The notes below the pieces were generated by a model. That model searched no databases. It saw nothing but the letters and a program-made list of their open reading frames with translations, and was not told where the DNA came from. This document shows positions 38,451 through 49,239 of a DNA stretch of 64,000 bases, piece after piece (within the stretch, counting starts at the first letter, position 1; every line of letters starts with the position of its first letter). Made by a program: the position numbers and the translations under genes. Source of the DNA: Melaminivora sp034675505 (GTDB taxonomy: Bacteria > Pseudomonadota > Gammaproteobacteria > Burkholderiales > Burkholderiaceae_C); assembly GCA_034675505.1 (NCBI GenBank), contig JAUCDD010000018.1, positions 248,001 through 312,000 on the forward strand, given 5' to 3'.

Positions 38451-38481
38451 AAAAAAACCGCAGCAGTCGCTGCGGTTTTTT
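38451..38481. terminator. Terminator between clpA and the oleate hydratase gene
   Basis: A 7-bp stem CCGCAGC / GCTGCGG (38458-38464 with 38469-38475) is flanked by seven As and six Ts. It therefore serves both convergent genes. Confidence 0.9.
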
Positions 38482-38493
38482 CATGGATGCCGC

Positions 38494-40263
38494 TCAGCTG
38501 TCCTGCACCAGGCCGGCCTGGCGCAGCAGCGCGCCGATCTGCGATTGGTCCAGCTTGCCCACCAGCAGCTTGCGCACCAGCGCCGGCCCGGGCAGTTGCA
38601 GCTCCTTGCCGTCGCGCAGCCGTCCCGTGGCTGCGAGCAGCGTGCGCAGGTCGTAGGTGGAGTTGAATACCTCGGGCACGCCGCGCTCCACGTCCAGCAG
38701 GGTGTACACGGCCTCCATGGGGGTGCGCACCGAATACTCGGTGGTGAAGATGCAGTCGCGCTGGCCGGCTTCCGCGAACTGGCCGATGAAGGCGAAGTTC
38801 ACCGCGCCTGCCGGCACGACGTCGGGCCGGTCGCCGCTGCGCCGGGGCATGAAGAACGAGGTGACGTAGGGCATCATGACCGGCACGGCGCGCGCGCCGG
38901 TCGCGGCCAGCTCGGCAATGTCCTGCTGCGGCACGCCCAGGTGGTACAGCCACTCCTGCGTCAGCTCCTCGCCCGTGCAGTCCTGCATGGGTTTTTTCAC
39001 GAAGTCGCCCACCTTCTCGGGGAACAGCCCATACAGCCAGACCACGACCTGGTGCGCGGGCTGCTTCTTGAAGTGCGGCTGGCGGTTCACCGTCCAGCTC
39101 AGCAACCAGGACGAATCGCGCGCCGTCACGATGCCGCCGGTCACCACCTTGCCGCTGAACGGGTCGCGCCGGGCGATCTTCTCGATGTAGCGCGGGATGC
39201 GCGCGTCCAGCGTGGTGACGGTGGCCGATTCCCACTTGGTCTGGTCGATGTGCGCGCCAAAGACGTCGGGGCGGCCGAAGGATGGATCCTTGGCGGCGAT
39301 GCGGCGCCACAGCTCCCACGCCGGCGCCGGGCCTTCGTCCAGCCGCGCGGGCGTGTGGTGGTCGCCATTGCAGGAATTCTCGGTCAGCGAGCCTATGGTC
39401 ATGAACAGCAGGTCGTCGGCCGTGAGATCGACCCCGCCCGCGCCCGCGCCGTCCTGCCAGTGCAGCCGCGTGGCCTGCTTGCGCCCGCCGCCCAGGTCGA
39501 AGTCCACGTCCAGCACCTGCACGCCGTAGCGAAACTGCACGCCGTGCCCGCGCAGCCAGTGCACCAGCGGCAGCACCAGTGATTCGTACTGGTTGTAGCG
39601 GGTGAACTTGAGGGCGGAAAAATCCGGCAGGCCGCCGATGTGATGGATGAAGCGGTGCAGGTACAGCTTCATCTCCAGGGCCGAATGCCACTCCTCGAAG
39701 GCGAACATGGTGCGCCAGTACAGCCAGAAATTGCTGGCCAGGAACTCCTGGCCGAACACCTCGTCGATGCGCCGGCCTTCCATGTCCTCGCGCGTGGCCA
39801 GGAAGCACTTCACGATGTCCTTCTGGGCGGCATCGCCCAGCGCGAACAGGCCGTCGGTGCGCGCGTCCTGGCCCTGGTTCACGGTGGCGCGCATCAGCGA
39901 GCGGTTGGGGTCGTCCTTGTTCAGCCAGTAGAACTCGTCCAGCACGCTGGCGTCCGGCACCTCCAGCGAGGGAATGGAGCGGTACAGGTCCCACAGGCAT
40001 TCGAAATGGTCTTCCATCTCGCGCCCGCCGCGCACCACGAAGCCCTTGCCCGCCTCGTCGATGCCGTCCAGCGCGCCGCCGGGCAGCTCCTGGCGCTCCA
40101 GGATGGTGATGCGCTCGCCGGCCATGTAGGCATCGCGGATCAGGAAGGCCGCGCCCGCCAGCGACGCCAGGCCCGAGCCCACGAACCAGGCACGCTTGCC
40201 CTCCACGCCCGCTGGCTTGCGCGGCCGGGCAAAGGCTTCATAGTTACCGCTGCTGTAATACAT
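38494..40263 (-). CDS. ohyA: Oleate hydratase (MCRA family), FAD-dependent
   Basis: This enzyme adds water across the cis-9 double bond of oleate to give 10-hydroxystearate, a detoxification step for unsaturated fatty acids. The 589 residues include the FAD site KRAWFVGSGLASLAGAAFLIRDA and the family motifs RGGREMEDHFECLWDLYRSIPSLE (catalytic Glu region), FEEWHSALEMKLYLHRFIHHIGGLPDFSALKFTRYNQYESL and NFAFIGQFAEAGQRDCIFTTEYSVRTPMEAVYTLL. The length matches the family. It stands alone, convergent with clpA, with a long leader of about 270 bp containing a repeat. Confidence 0.93.
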   Translation of the reverse strand: MYYSSGNYEAFARPRKPAGVEGKRAWFVGSGLASLAGAAFLIRDAYMAGERITILERQELPGGALDGIDEAGKGFVVRGGREMEDHFECLWDLYRSIPSLEVPDASVLDEFYWLNKDDPNRSLMRATVNQGQDARTDGLFALGDAAQKDIVKCFLATREDMEGRRIDEVFGQEFLASNFWLYWRTMFAFEEWHSALEMKLYLHRFIHHIGGLPDFSALKFTRYNQYESLVLPLVHWLRGHGVQFRYGVQVLDVDFDLGGGRKQATRLHWQDGAGAGGVDLTADDLLFMTIGSLTENSCNGDHHTPARLDEGPAPAWELWRRIAAKDPSFGRPDVFGAHIDQTKWESATVTTLDARIPRYIEKIARRDPFSGKVVTGGIVTARDSSWLLSWTVNRQPHFKKQPAHQVVVWLYGLFPEKVGDFVKKPMQDCTGEELTQEWLYHLGVPQQDIAELAATGARAVPVMMPYVTSFFMPRRSGDRPDVVPAGAVNFAFIGQFAEAGQRDCIFTTEYSVRTPMEAVYTLLDVERGVPEVFNSTYDLRTLLAATGRLRDGKELQLPGPALVRKLLVGKLDQSQIGALLRQAGLVQDS

Positions 40264-40435
40264 CGACTTCCTTCAGGGGGTGAAATCCAGGGTTTACCCT
40301 GAATTTTGTCCTCCTGGAAGACGGCCAGCGCGACCTGGCGCAAACAAGCCGGAGATCGCACGCCCGCGCGGCGCCGGGCCAGCCGGCTGCCGGCCTTGGA
40401 GCCGCGCGTGCCAGCAGCCGCCACAGCCCGCGTGA

Positions 40436-40504
40436 AGGGCGTTTTTGGGCAAAAAACGCCTCTTGCCGGCGTGCTACAAGCGTTTTTAGCTATGAAAATA
40501 GTAG
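40436..40504 (-). repeat. Dispersed short repeat, copy R7
   Basis: On the minus strand it starts CTACTATTTTCATAGC, then AAAAACGCTTGTAGC. An inverted repeat GGCGTTTTT / AAAAACGCC lies at 40438-40460. It sits between the oleate hydratase and transglycosylase genes. The rest of the 40264-40534 gap shows no gene. Confidence 0.55.
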
Positions 40505-40534
40505 TGCGCCGAAGCGCCTGCGGCGCCGCCGCGC

Positions 40535-41938
40535 TCAGGGGCCGGCGCGCTGCAGCAGCTCGCGGGTGGCAAAGCCATCGGCCGGCAGGCCCAGGCTTTG
40601 CTGCAGCCGGCGCACGCCGGCGCGCGTGGCCGGGCCCAGTACGCCGTCGGCCTCGCCCACGTCCAGCCCGCGTGCGTTCAAGGCCTGCTGCAAGGCGATC
40701 ACCTCGCTGCGCGACAAGGGCTTTAGCTCGCGCGGCCAGGGCGCCTGCAGGCCTGCGCCGCCATCGATCTGGCGCGCCAGCAGCGCCACGGCCAGCGCGT
40801 AGCTGACCGAGTTGTTGTAGCGCAGCAGGGCGCGGAAGTTGTTGCCCACCAGGATGGCCGGGCCGCGCGCCCCAGCCGGCGCCAGGATGGAGGCGCCGGC
40901 CAGCGCGGGAAGCGCCGTGCCGTCTTGCGCACGCACGCCCTCGGCGGCCCAGGCGCTGCTGTCCTGGCGCACAGCCAGCTCGGCACGGGCGTAGTCGAAG
41001 CCCGGCGGCAGGCGCACTTCCGCGCCCCAGGGCTCGCCCGCCACCCAGCCCGAATGGGCCAGGAAATTGGCCGTGGAGGCCACCACGTCGGGCACGCTGG
41101 CCCAGATGTCGCGCCGGCCGTCGCCGTCGCCGTCCACCGCATGCTCCAGGAACACCGAGGGCAGGAACTGCGTGTGCCCCAGCGCGCCCGCCCAGGAGCC
41201 GATCAGGGCGTCGGCGCTGATCTCGCCCCGGTCCACGATGCGCAGCGCGGCCAGCAGCTCGCGTTCCGCCCACTCGCGCCGCCGGCCCTCGTAGGCCAGC
41301 GTGGCCAGCGCATCCACGGCGCGGAAGTTGCCGAAATTGCGGCCGAAGTCGCTCTCCATGCCCCAGATGGCGGTGACGATGCTGGCCGGGACGCCGTAGC
41401 GCGCAGCCGCCGCGTCCAGCGCGCGCGCGTGGGCGCGCCGGCGCGTGCGGCCCTCCGCGACGCGCTCGCGCGACAGGGCGCCGTCCAGGTAGGCCCAGGG
41501 CGGGCGCGTGTACTCGGGTTGGGCGCGATCGAGCTGCACCACCTGCGGCAGGAAGCGCGCCCGGCCCAGCGTGGCCTGCACGGTGCGCGCCGTGATGCCG
41601 GCAGCCAGCGCCGTGGGGGCGAACGCCTCTACCCAGGCGCCGAAGCCGGCGGCGTCCAGGGGCGCCGCGCGTGCCGGCAGCGCCGGCGGCGCGGGCCGCG
41701 GCCGGGCCGCCGCCAAGACCGTTGCATCCGCCGGCGCCGCCGGGAGGGCGCCCGCCGGCGGCAAGGCGGCGGCCGGCGCCGGCGCCGCCAGGGGCAGCGC
41801 CGCAGGCGGCGCCAGGCGCGGGGCGGCAGGAAGGACGGGCGCCTGGCCCGGGGCGCTGGCGCACCCCAGGGCAGCGCCCAGGCTGGCGAGCGCGAAACAG
41901 CCGGACGCCAGGCGGGAAGACATCAAGGGACGGTGCAT
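40535..41938 (-). CDS. mltB: Lytic murein transglycosylase B-like lipoprotein
   Basis: This predicted outer-membrane lipoprotein of 467 residues cleaves peptidoglycan glycan strands. The signal peptide ends LGAALGC (Cys26, lipobox). A long Ala/Pro-rich spacer leads to the SLT_2 domain, where the catalytic Glu is E195 in IWGMESDFGRNFGNFRAVDALATLAYEGRR, followed by GALGHTQFLPSVFLEHAVDGDGDGRRDIW. A C-terminal peptidoglycan-binding domain (SEVIALQQALNARGLDVGEADGVLGPATRAGVRRLQQ) completes it. An ATG at 41923 is an alternative start. It is divergent from the exonuclease I gene. Confidence 0.9.
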   Translation of the reverse strand: MHRPLMSSRLASGCFALASLGAALGCASAPGQAPVLPAAPRLAPPAALPLAAPAPAAALPPAGALPAAPADATVLAAARPRPAPPALPARAAPLDAAGFGAWVEAFAPTALAAGITARTVQATLGRARFLPQVVQLDRAQPEYTRPPWAYLDGALSRERVAEGRTRRRAHARALDAAAARYGVPASIVTAIWGMESDFGRNFGNFRAVDALATLAYEGRRREWAERELLAALRIVDRGEISADALIGSWAGALGHTQFLPSVFLEHAVDGDGDGRRDIWASVPDVVASTANFLAHSGWVAGEPWGAEVRLPPGFDYARAELAVRQDSSAWAAEGVRAQDGTALPALAGASILAPAGARGPAILVGNNFRALLRYNNSVSYALAVALLARQIDGGAGLQAPWPRELKPLSRSEVIALQQALNARGLDVGEADGVLGPATRAGVRRLQQSLGLPADGFATRELLQRAGP

Positions 41939-42014
41939 GGCTGCGATTGTGCCGCCGCCTCGCGGGCATACTTGGCCGATTCGCCCGCAGCCGCGCCGCC
42001 CGGCCCGTTTTTTC

Positions 42015-43454
42015 ATGCACACCTTCCTCTGGCACGACTACGAGACTTTCGGCGTCCAGCCGCGCCGCGACCGCCCGGCCCAGTTCGCCGCCATCCGCAC
42101 CGACGACCAGCTCAACGAGATCGGCGAGCCGCTGATGCTGTATTGCCAGCCGGCCGACGACTACCTGCCGCAGCCCGAGGCCTGCCTGATCACCGGCATC
42201 ACGCCGCAGCTGTGCCAGGCGCGCGGCCTGCCCGAGCACGAATTCGCCAGCCGCATCCACGCCGAGCTGTCGCTGGCCGGCACCATAGGCGTGGGCTACA
42301 ACACCATCCGCTTCGACGACGAGGTGACGCGCTTCCTGTTCTGGCGCAACCTGCTCGACCCCTATGGCCGCGAGTGGCAGAACCAGTGCGGCCGCTGGGA
42401 CCTGCTGGACGTCGTGCGCCTGGCGTACGCGCTGCGCCCCGAGGGCATCCAGTGGCCCACGGACGCCGACGGCAAGCCCAGCTTCAAGCTGGAGCAGCTC
42501 ACGCGCGCCAACGGGCTGGCGCACGAGGCGGCGCACGATGCGCTGTCGGACGTGCGCGCCACCATCGCGCTGGCGCGGCTGCTGCGCCGGCAACAGCCGC
42601 GGCTGTTCGACTTCGCCCTGTCGCTGCACAAGAAGGAGCGCGTGGCCGCCGAGCTGCGCCTGCCGGCCACGGCGGACACGGCGCGGCCGTTCCTGCACGT
42701 ATCGGGCATGTTCGCCCCCGAACGCGGCTGCCTGGCGGTGATGTGGCCGCTGGCCAGCCACCCGGCCAACCGCAACGAATTGCTGGCCTGGGACCTGGCG
42801 CACGACCCCACCGAGCTGGCGCACCTGGCGGTGCCCGAGCTGCGCCAGCGCCTGTTCACCCGCACGGCCGACCTGCCCGAAGGCGTGCGCCGGCTGCCGC
42901 TGAAATCCGTGCACCTGAACAAGTCGCCCATGGTGGTGGGCAACCTGAACACGCTGGCGCCGGCGCTGGCGCAGCGCTGGGGCCTGGATCTGGAGCAGGC
43001 CGCGCGCCACGCCGAGGCGGCGCGCGCGCTGCCCGACCTGAGCGCCACCTGGGCCGCCGTGTTCGAGCGCGCGCCCGAGCCCGCGCCCGACGTGGACCAG
43101 GACCTGTACGGCGGCTTCGTGGGCAACGAGGACCGCCGCCGCCTGCAGCGCCTGCGCGCGCTCGACCCCGCGGAGCTGGCGCAGGCGCGCGCCGGCTTCG
43201 ACGACCCGCGCCTGGCCGAGCTGCTGTGGCGCTATCGCGCGCGCAACTTCCCCGACACGCTGAGCGACGCCGAGCACCAGCGCTGGCAGGCGCACCGCGC
43301 CGCCGTGCTGCTGGACGGGCAGGGCGGCGGCCTCACCTTCGACGCGCTGTTCGAGCGCCTGGACACCCTGGGCGCGCAGGCCGACGCGCGCGGCCAGGCC
43401 ATCCTGGAGGCGCTGTACGACTGGGCCGAAGGCATAGCGCCGGAGCTGGACTGA
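42015..43454 (+). CDS. sbcB: Exodeoxyribonuclease I
   Basis: This 3'-5' single-strand DNA exonuclease of 479 residues (E. coli 475) acts in recombination and mismatch repair. The DEDDh active site is visible: D8 and E10 in HDYETFG, the DED segment in GYNTIRFDDEVTRFLFWRN, and HDALSDVRATIALARLL at about residues 175-190. The SH3-like and C-terminal helical domains follow (LPLKSVHLNKSPMVVGNLNTL). The ATG is 76 bp from the divergent mltB start. Confidence 0.95.
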   Translation: MHTFLWHDYETFGVQPRRDRPAQFAAIRTDDQLNEIGEPLMLYCQPADDYLPQPEACLITGITPQLCQARGLPEHEFASRIHAELSLAGTIGVGYNTIRFDDEVTRFLFWRNLLDPYGREWQNQCGRWDLLDVVRLAYALRPEGIQWPTDADGKPSFKLEQLTRANGLAHEAAHDALSDVRATIALARLLRRQQPRLFDFALSLHKKERVAAELRLPATADTARPFLHVSGMFAPERGCLAVMWPLASHPANRNELLAWDLAHDPTELAHLAVPELRQRLFTRTADLPEGVRRLPLKSVHLNKSPMVVGNLNTLAPALAQRWGLDLEQAARHAEAARALPDLSATWAAVFERAPEPAPDVDQDLYGGFVGNEDRRRLQRLRALDPAELAQARAGFDDPRLAELLWRYRARNFPDTLSDAEHQRWQAHRAAVLLDGQGGGLTFDALFERLDTLGAQADARGQAILEALYDWAEGIAPELD

Positions 43455-43523
43455 GCGGCGCGCACCCCGCCCGCCACGGCCGCATGGCGGTAGCCACCAG
43501 CGCGCGCCGGCCTACACGCGGGC

Positions 43524-46052
43524 ATGGCCAGCCTTCATGACAATCCCCTGATCACTTCCGCCCTCCGGCCCGCGCCCATGCCCCGCAGCACCCCACCTCC
43601 CGCCGCCCCTGCTGCGCCCTCGGCGCCCCACGCTGGCGGCCCGCCGCGCGAGCTGGCCGCCCTGCTGGCCCTGGCGCCCAGCCTGCGCTTCATGTCCGGC
43701 CTGCTCATCGCCGCGCTCCTCATCGCCGGCCTGTATGCCGGGCGCACCATCCTGGTGCCGCTGGCGCTGGCGTTCCTGCTCAGCTTCGTGCTCGATCCGC
43801 TGGTGGTGCGCTGCAAGCGCATCGGCCTGCCGCGCCTGCCGGCGGTGCTGCTGGTGGTGGCGCTGACGCTGACCGTGCTGACCACCGCCGCAGTCTTCGT
43901 GACCAACGAGGCGCGCGTGCTCAGCGAGCAGCTGCCGCAGTACCAGCACACCATCCGCAAGAAGCTGCGCAGCCTGGCGCAGGAGCTGCGCGCGCCCGGC
44001 ATGTTCGACGGCGCCAAGCGCACGCTGGACATCGTGCAGCACGAGGTCGAGGCGGCCACGCCACCCGCCAAGGCCGCCGGCGCCGGCGCCCGGAGCGCCC
44101 CCGTGCAGCAGGTGCAGGTACAGCCGCGCGAGCTGTCGCCGGCGCAGCAGGCGCTGGCGGCGTTCGATGCCCTCAAGCGCCCGCTGACCGACGCCGGCCT
44201 GGTGCTGGTATTCATCGTCTTCATCCTGCTCGACCGCGTGGACCTGCGCGACCGCCTGCTGCGCCTGCTGGGCGGCAACCTGCACCGCGCCACCGACGCC
44301 ATGGACGAAGCCGGCGAGCGCATCTCGCGCTACCTGATCATGCAGCTTATGGTCAACGTCAGCTACGGCATCCCGATGGCGCTGGGGCTGTGGGCCATCG
44401 GCGTGCCCGGCGCCCTGCTGTGGGGGGCACTGGCCGGGGTGATGCGCTTCGTGCCCTACGTGGGCGCCTTTGTCGCGGCGGTGTTCCCGCTGACGCTGGC
44501 GTTCGCCGTCAGCCCCGGCTGGGACCTGGTGCTGTGGACGCTGGCGCTGATCGTGCTGCTGGAGCTGGTCAGCAACAACGTCATCGAGCCCTGGCTCTAC
44601 GGCAGCAGCACGGGGCTGTCCATCCTGTCGCTGATCGTCGCCGCCACGTTCTGGGCGGCGCTGTGGGGGCCGGTCGGGCTGATCATGTCCACGCCGCTCA
44701 CGGTGTGCCTGCTGGTCATCGGCCGCTACCTGCCCCAGCTGGCCTTCCTGGATGTGCTGCTGGGCAGCCAGCCGGCGCTGGACGAGCCCACGCGCATCTA
44801 CCAGCGCCTGCTGGCCGGCGATCCCGAGGAAGCCATAGAGCTCAGCGTCACCCAGGTCGAGGCGCTGGGCGGGGCGGCCGCGGCCTTCTACGGCCAGGTC
44901 GCGCTGCCGGTGTTGCGCATGGCCGTGGGCGACCATGCGCGCGTGGCCACGCCCGAGCACCGGCTGCGCCTGTTCGAGGGCATGGACGCGCTGCTGGACG
45001 ACCTGCAGGAGCAATACCCGCCGCCGCTGACCGCGACCGTCGCCGCCGCGCACCAGCAGCCCATCGTCTGCCTGGGCGGCAAGTGGGAGCTGGACCACAT
45101 CGCCGCGCGCATGGTGGCGCACTCGCTGGCGCTGCAGGGCTGGCCGGCGCAGACGCGCTCGCTGGGCACGCTCTCGGCCGGGCACCTGGAGGAGCTGGCG
45201 CTGGAGGGCGTGCAGGTGGTCTGCGTGGTCTGGCTGGCGAGCGACCCGGCAGCGGCGGCGCGGCATTTCTGCCGCCGCCTGCGCCGGCGCTGGCCGCGCG
45301 TGCGCATCGTGCTGGCGCTGTGGGGCGACCCGCTGGAGGCCCAGGCCCGCGTGCAGGACCCGCAGGCGCTGGGGGCCGATGCGGTGGCGCTGTCGCTGGC
45401 GGAGACGGTGGCGCGCGTGGCCGAGCTGCAGGGCGTGGACCTGCACCAGGCTTTCGAGGAGGCGCCCATCCCCGAGGGCGACGCGGCGCGCGTGCAGGCG
45501 CTGCTGGCCAGCGGCCTGCTGGACAGCGACCGCGTGCGCCAGGCCTGCCTGCACACCGCCAAGCGCGCGGCCGACATCTTCGACGTGCCCCAGGCCATGG
45601 TGACGCTGGTCGATGGCGAGCACCAGATCGCCCTGTGCAGCCACGGCCTGCTGGCGCCCGAGGACGAGGCCATCGGGCAGGCGCCCGGCGACGCCATGAC
45701 GCCGGCCGGCGCCCCGCGCATGCCGCGCCGCCTGTCGCTGTGCGCCCACGTGGTGGCGCTGCGCCAGGCGATGGTGGTGCCCGACATCGCCCGCGACGCG
45801 CGCTTTGCCGGCAACCCGGCGCTGCGCGAGCGCGGCGTGCGCTTCTACGCCGGCGCCGCGCTGCGCGACGAGGCCGGCCACGTGCTGGGGGCGCTGTGCC
45901 TGCTGGACGTGCAGCCGCGCAGCTTCGACGAGCGCGAGCTGCGCCTGCTGCAGGCCATGGCCGACGACCTCATGGCCGGCTGGCGCGAGGCCGCCGGCGC
46001 GCAGGCGGAGAGCGCGCCGGCGTCGGCTACCGTGGGGCAGGTGGTTCCGTAG
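43524..46052 (+). CDS. AI-2E-type permease fused to a B12-binding-like domain and a GAF domain
   Basis: This is an 842-residue fusion. Residues about 58-410 form a PerM/AI-2E membrane domain (GRTILVPLALAFLLSFVLDPL, PYVGAFVAAVFPLTLAF, SNNVIEPWLYGSSTGLSILSLIVAA). A helical region (about 425-505) and a Rossmann-like segment (about 515-625, starting PIVCLGGKWELDHIAARMVAHSLALQGW) resemble a cobalamin-binding module but lack the DxHxxG ligand motif. Residues about 665-825 are a GAF domain (ALCSHGLLAPEDE, VVPDIARDARFAGNPALRERGVRFYAGAAL, GALCLLDVQPRSFDERELRLLQAMADDLM). The order suggests transport gated by a cytoplasmic ligand sensor. The ATG at 43524 is assumed; one at 43578 is possible. Confidence 0.82.
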   Translation: MASLHDNPLITSALRPAPMPRSTPPPAAPAAPSAPHAGGPPRELAALLALAPSLRFMSGLLIAALLIAGLYAGRTILVPLALAFLLSFVLDPLVVRCKRIGLPRLPAVLLVVALTLTVLTTAAVFVTNEARVLSEQLPQYQHTIRKKLRSLAQELRAPGMFDGAKRTLDIVQHEVEAATPPAKAAGAGARSAPVQQVQVQPRELSPAQQALAAFDALKRPLTDAGLVLVFIVFILLDRVDLRDRLLRLLGGNLHRATDAMDEAGERISRYLIMQLMVNVSYGIPMALGLWAIGVPGALLWGALAGVMRFVPYVGAFVAAVFPLTLAFAVSPGWDLVLWTLALIVLLELVSNNVIEPWLYGSSTGLSILSLIVAATFWAALWGPVGLIMSTPLTVCLLVIGRYLPQLAFLDVLLGSQPALDEPTRIYQRLLAGDPEEAIELSVTQVEALGGAAAAFYGQVALPVLRMAVGDHARVATPEHRLRLFEGMDALLDDLQEQYPPPLTATVAAAHQQPIVCLGGKWELDHIAARMVAHSLALQGWPAQTRSLGTLSAGHLEELALEGVQVVCVVWLASDPAAAARHFCRRLRRRWPRVRIVLALWGDPLEAQARVQDPQALGADAVALSLAETVARVAELQGVDLHQAFEEAPIPEGDAARVQALLASGLLDSDRVRQACLHTAKRAADIFDVPQAMVTLVDGEHQIALCSHGLLAPEDEAIGQAPGDAMTPAGAPRMPRRLSLCAHVVALRQAMVVPDIARDARFAGNPALRERGVRFYAGAALRDEAGHVLGALCLLDVQPRSFDERELRLLQAMADDLMAGWREAAGAQAESAPASATVGQVVP

Positions 46053-46078
46053 GGCGGCTGTGCGTGCCCCTCGAAGGG

Positions 46079-46711
46079 CTACTTGGTGCCGAAGATGCGG
46101 TCGCCCGCGTCGCCCAGGCCCGGCAGGATGTAGCCGTGGCCGTTCAGCTCGCGGTCGATGGCGGCGGTGAAGATGGGCACGTCCGGGTGCGCGGCCTGCA
46201 GCGTGGCCACGCCCTCCGGGGCGGCCAGCAGGCAGACGAACTTGATCGAGCGCGGCGAGAGCTGCTTGAGGCGCGCCACGGCGGCGGCGGCGGAGTTGCC
46301 GGTGGCCAGCATCGGGTCCACCACGATGATGTCGCGCTCGGCCATCTCCGAGGGCATCTTGAAGTAGTACTCCACCGGCTGCAGCGTCGCCGGGTCGCGG
46401 TACAGGCCGATGTGGCCGATGCGCGCGCCCGGCACTACGTTGAGCATGCCGTCCAGGAAGCCGTTGCCGGCGCGCAGGATGGACACCAGCACCAGCTTCT
46501 TGCCGTCGATCACCTTGCCGGTCATGGTCTCCAGCGGCGTCTCGACCTCGAAGTCCTGCAGCGGCATGTCGCGCGTCACCTCGTAGGCCATCAGCGTGGA
46601 CAGCTCGCCCAGCAGGCGGCGGAAGCTGTTGGTGCTGGCGTCCTTCCTGCGCATCAGGGTGAGCTTGTGCTGCACCAGGGGATGGTCGATGACGTGGACG
46701 TTGCTGCTCAT
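46079..46711 (-). CDS. upp: Uracil phosphoribosyltransferase
   Basis: This pyrimidine salvage enzyme makes UMP from uracil and PRPP. The 210 residues match the family (208 in E. coli). The PRPP loop is VVDPMLATGNSAAAAV and the uracil-binding C-terminus is GYILPGLGDAGDRIFGTK. Early family motifs are HPLVQHKLTLMRRKDASTNSFRRLL and SILRAGNGFLDGML. It converges on the permease-GAF gene, with no uracil permease in view. A gap of about 200 bp upstream holds a dispersed repeat. Confidence 0.97.
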   Translation of the reverse strand: MSSNVHVIDHPLVQHKLTLMRRKDASTNSFRRLLGELSTLMAYEVTRDMPLQDFEVETPLETMTGKVIDGKKLVLVSILRAGNGFLDGMLNVVPGARIGHIGLYRDPATLQPVEYYFKMPSEMAERDIIVVDPMLATGNSAAAAVARLKQLSPRSIKFVCLLAAPEGVATLQAAHPDVPIFTAAIDRELNGHGYILPGLGDAGDRIFGTK

Positions 46712-46844
46712 GGGCCTGGCCTCTTGTTCGAAGGGAAAGTGTCTGCGGGAGGCCGGGATTTTTGCATGGCCACGGGCCGCCGCCAGGGTGCGGCCGGGCG
46801 CCCGCCGCGCGCTGGCCCGCGCCCTGGAGGCGCGGGTGTGTTTG

Positions 46845-46905
46845 CAAAAAATGATAGCTAACTATCGTTTGTTGGCGCCGGCAAGACAGGGATTTGACCG
46901 AAAAA
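46845..46905 (+). repeat. Dispersed short repeat, copy R4
   Basis: AAAAAATGATAGCTAACTAT, a GC-rich middle (GGCGCCGGC), then GGATTTGACCGAAAA. This is the same arrangement as copies R3 and R5. It sits between upp and the HerA-like gene. Confidence 0.55.
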
Positions 46906-46913
46906 TGCCGATT

Positions 46914-48442
<1,529 letters not shown>

Positions 48443-48515
48443 GGTGAACGGAAGGCCTCTGAGTCAAACGTAAAATCGCAAGGTTAAATCAATCATCAAG
48501 AAGAAGGGCGCTGCA

Positions 48516-49235
48516 GTGGCAGGACATAGCAAATGGGCCAACATCCAGCACCGCAAGGGCCGCCAGGATGAAAAGCGCGGCAAGGTCTGGACCCGCATCA
48601 TTCGGGAAATCATGGTGGCGGCGCGCCAGGGCGGGGGCGATGCGGCCGCCAACCCGCGCCTGCGCCTGGCGGTGGACAAGGCCCGGGCGGCCAACATGCC
48701 GGCCGACAACATCAAGCGCAACATCGACAAGGCCACCGGCAACCTCGAAGGCGTGACCTACGAGGAAATCCGCTACGAGGGCTACGGCATCGGCGGCGCG
48801 GCCATCATCGTGGACACCATGACCGACAACCGCGTGCGCACGGTGGCCGAGGTGCGCCACGCGTTCAGCAAATACGGCGGCAACATGGGCACCGAGGGCT
48901 CGGTGGCCTTCCAGTTCAGGCACGTGGGCCAGCTCATCTTCGCGCCCGGCACCGACGAGGACAAGGTGATGGAGGCGGCGCTGGAGGCCGGCGCCGAGGA
49001 CGTCATCACCGACGGCGAGGGCGCCATCGAGGTGCTGACCGCGCCCGGCGACTTCGAGGCCGTCAAGGACGCGCTGGCCGCGGCCGGCCTGGCCCCCGAC
49101 CTGGCCGAGGTCACCATGCGCGCCGAAAACCCCATCGCCCTGGCGGGCGACGACGCCGCGCGCATGCAAAAGCTCCTGGACGTGCTCGAAGACCTCGACG
49201 ACGTGCAGGAAGTCTTCCACAACGCCGAGCTGTGA
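48516..49235 (+). CDS. yebC: YebC/PmpR family protein (transcription or ribosome-associated factor)
   Basis: This 239-residue cytoplasmic protein belongs to the TACO1/YebC family, described both as transcriptional regulators and as factors that help ribosomes at proline stretches. The start MAGHSKWANIQHRKGRQDEKRGKVWTRIIREI is invariant in the family and fixes the GTG start. AGAAGGG lies about eight bases upstream. Later signatures are NMPADNIKRNIDKATG and YEGYGIGGAAIIVDTMTDNRVRT. purD begins four bases after the stop. Confidence 0.96.
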   Translation: MAGHSKWANIQHRKGRQDEKRGKVWTRIIREIMVAARQGGGDAAANPRLRLAVDKARAANMPADNIKRNIDKATGNLEGVTYEEIRYEGYGIGGAAIIVDTMTDNRVRTVAEVRHAFSKYGGNMGTEGSVAFQFRHVGQLIFAPGTDEDKVMEAALEAGAEDVITDGEGAIEVLTAPGDFEAVKDALAAAGLAPDLAEVTMRAENPIALAGDDAARMQKLLDVLEDLDDVQEVFHNAEL

Positions 49236-49239
49236 CGCC

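Noticed and set aside
40438..40460. The GGCGTTTTT / AAAAACGCC hairpin as a terminator
   Set aside because: No T-run follows the stem on either strand, and it belongs to a dispersed repeat.
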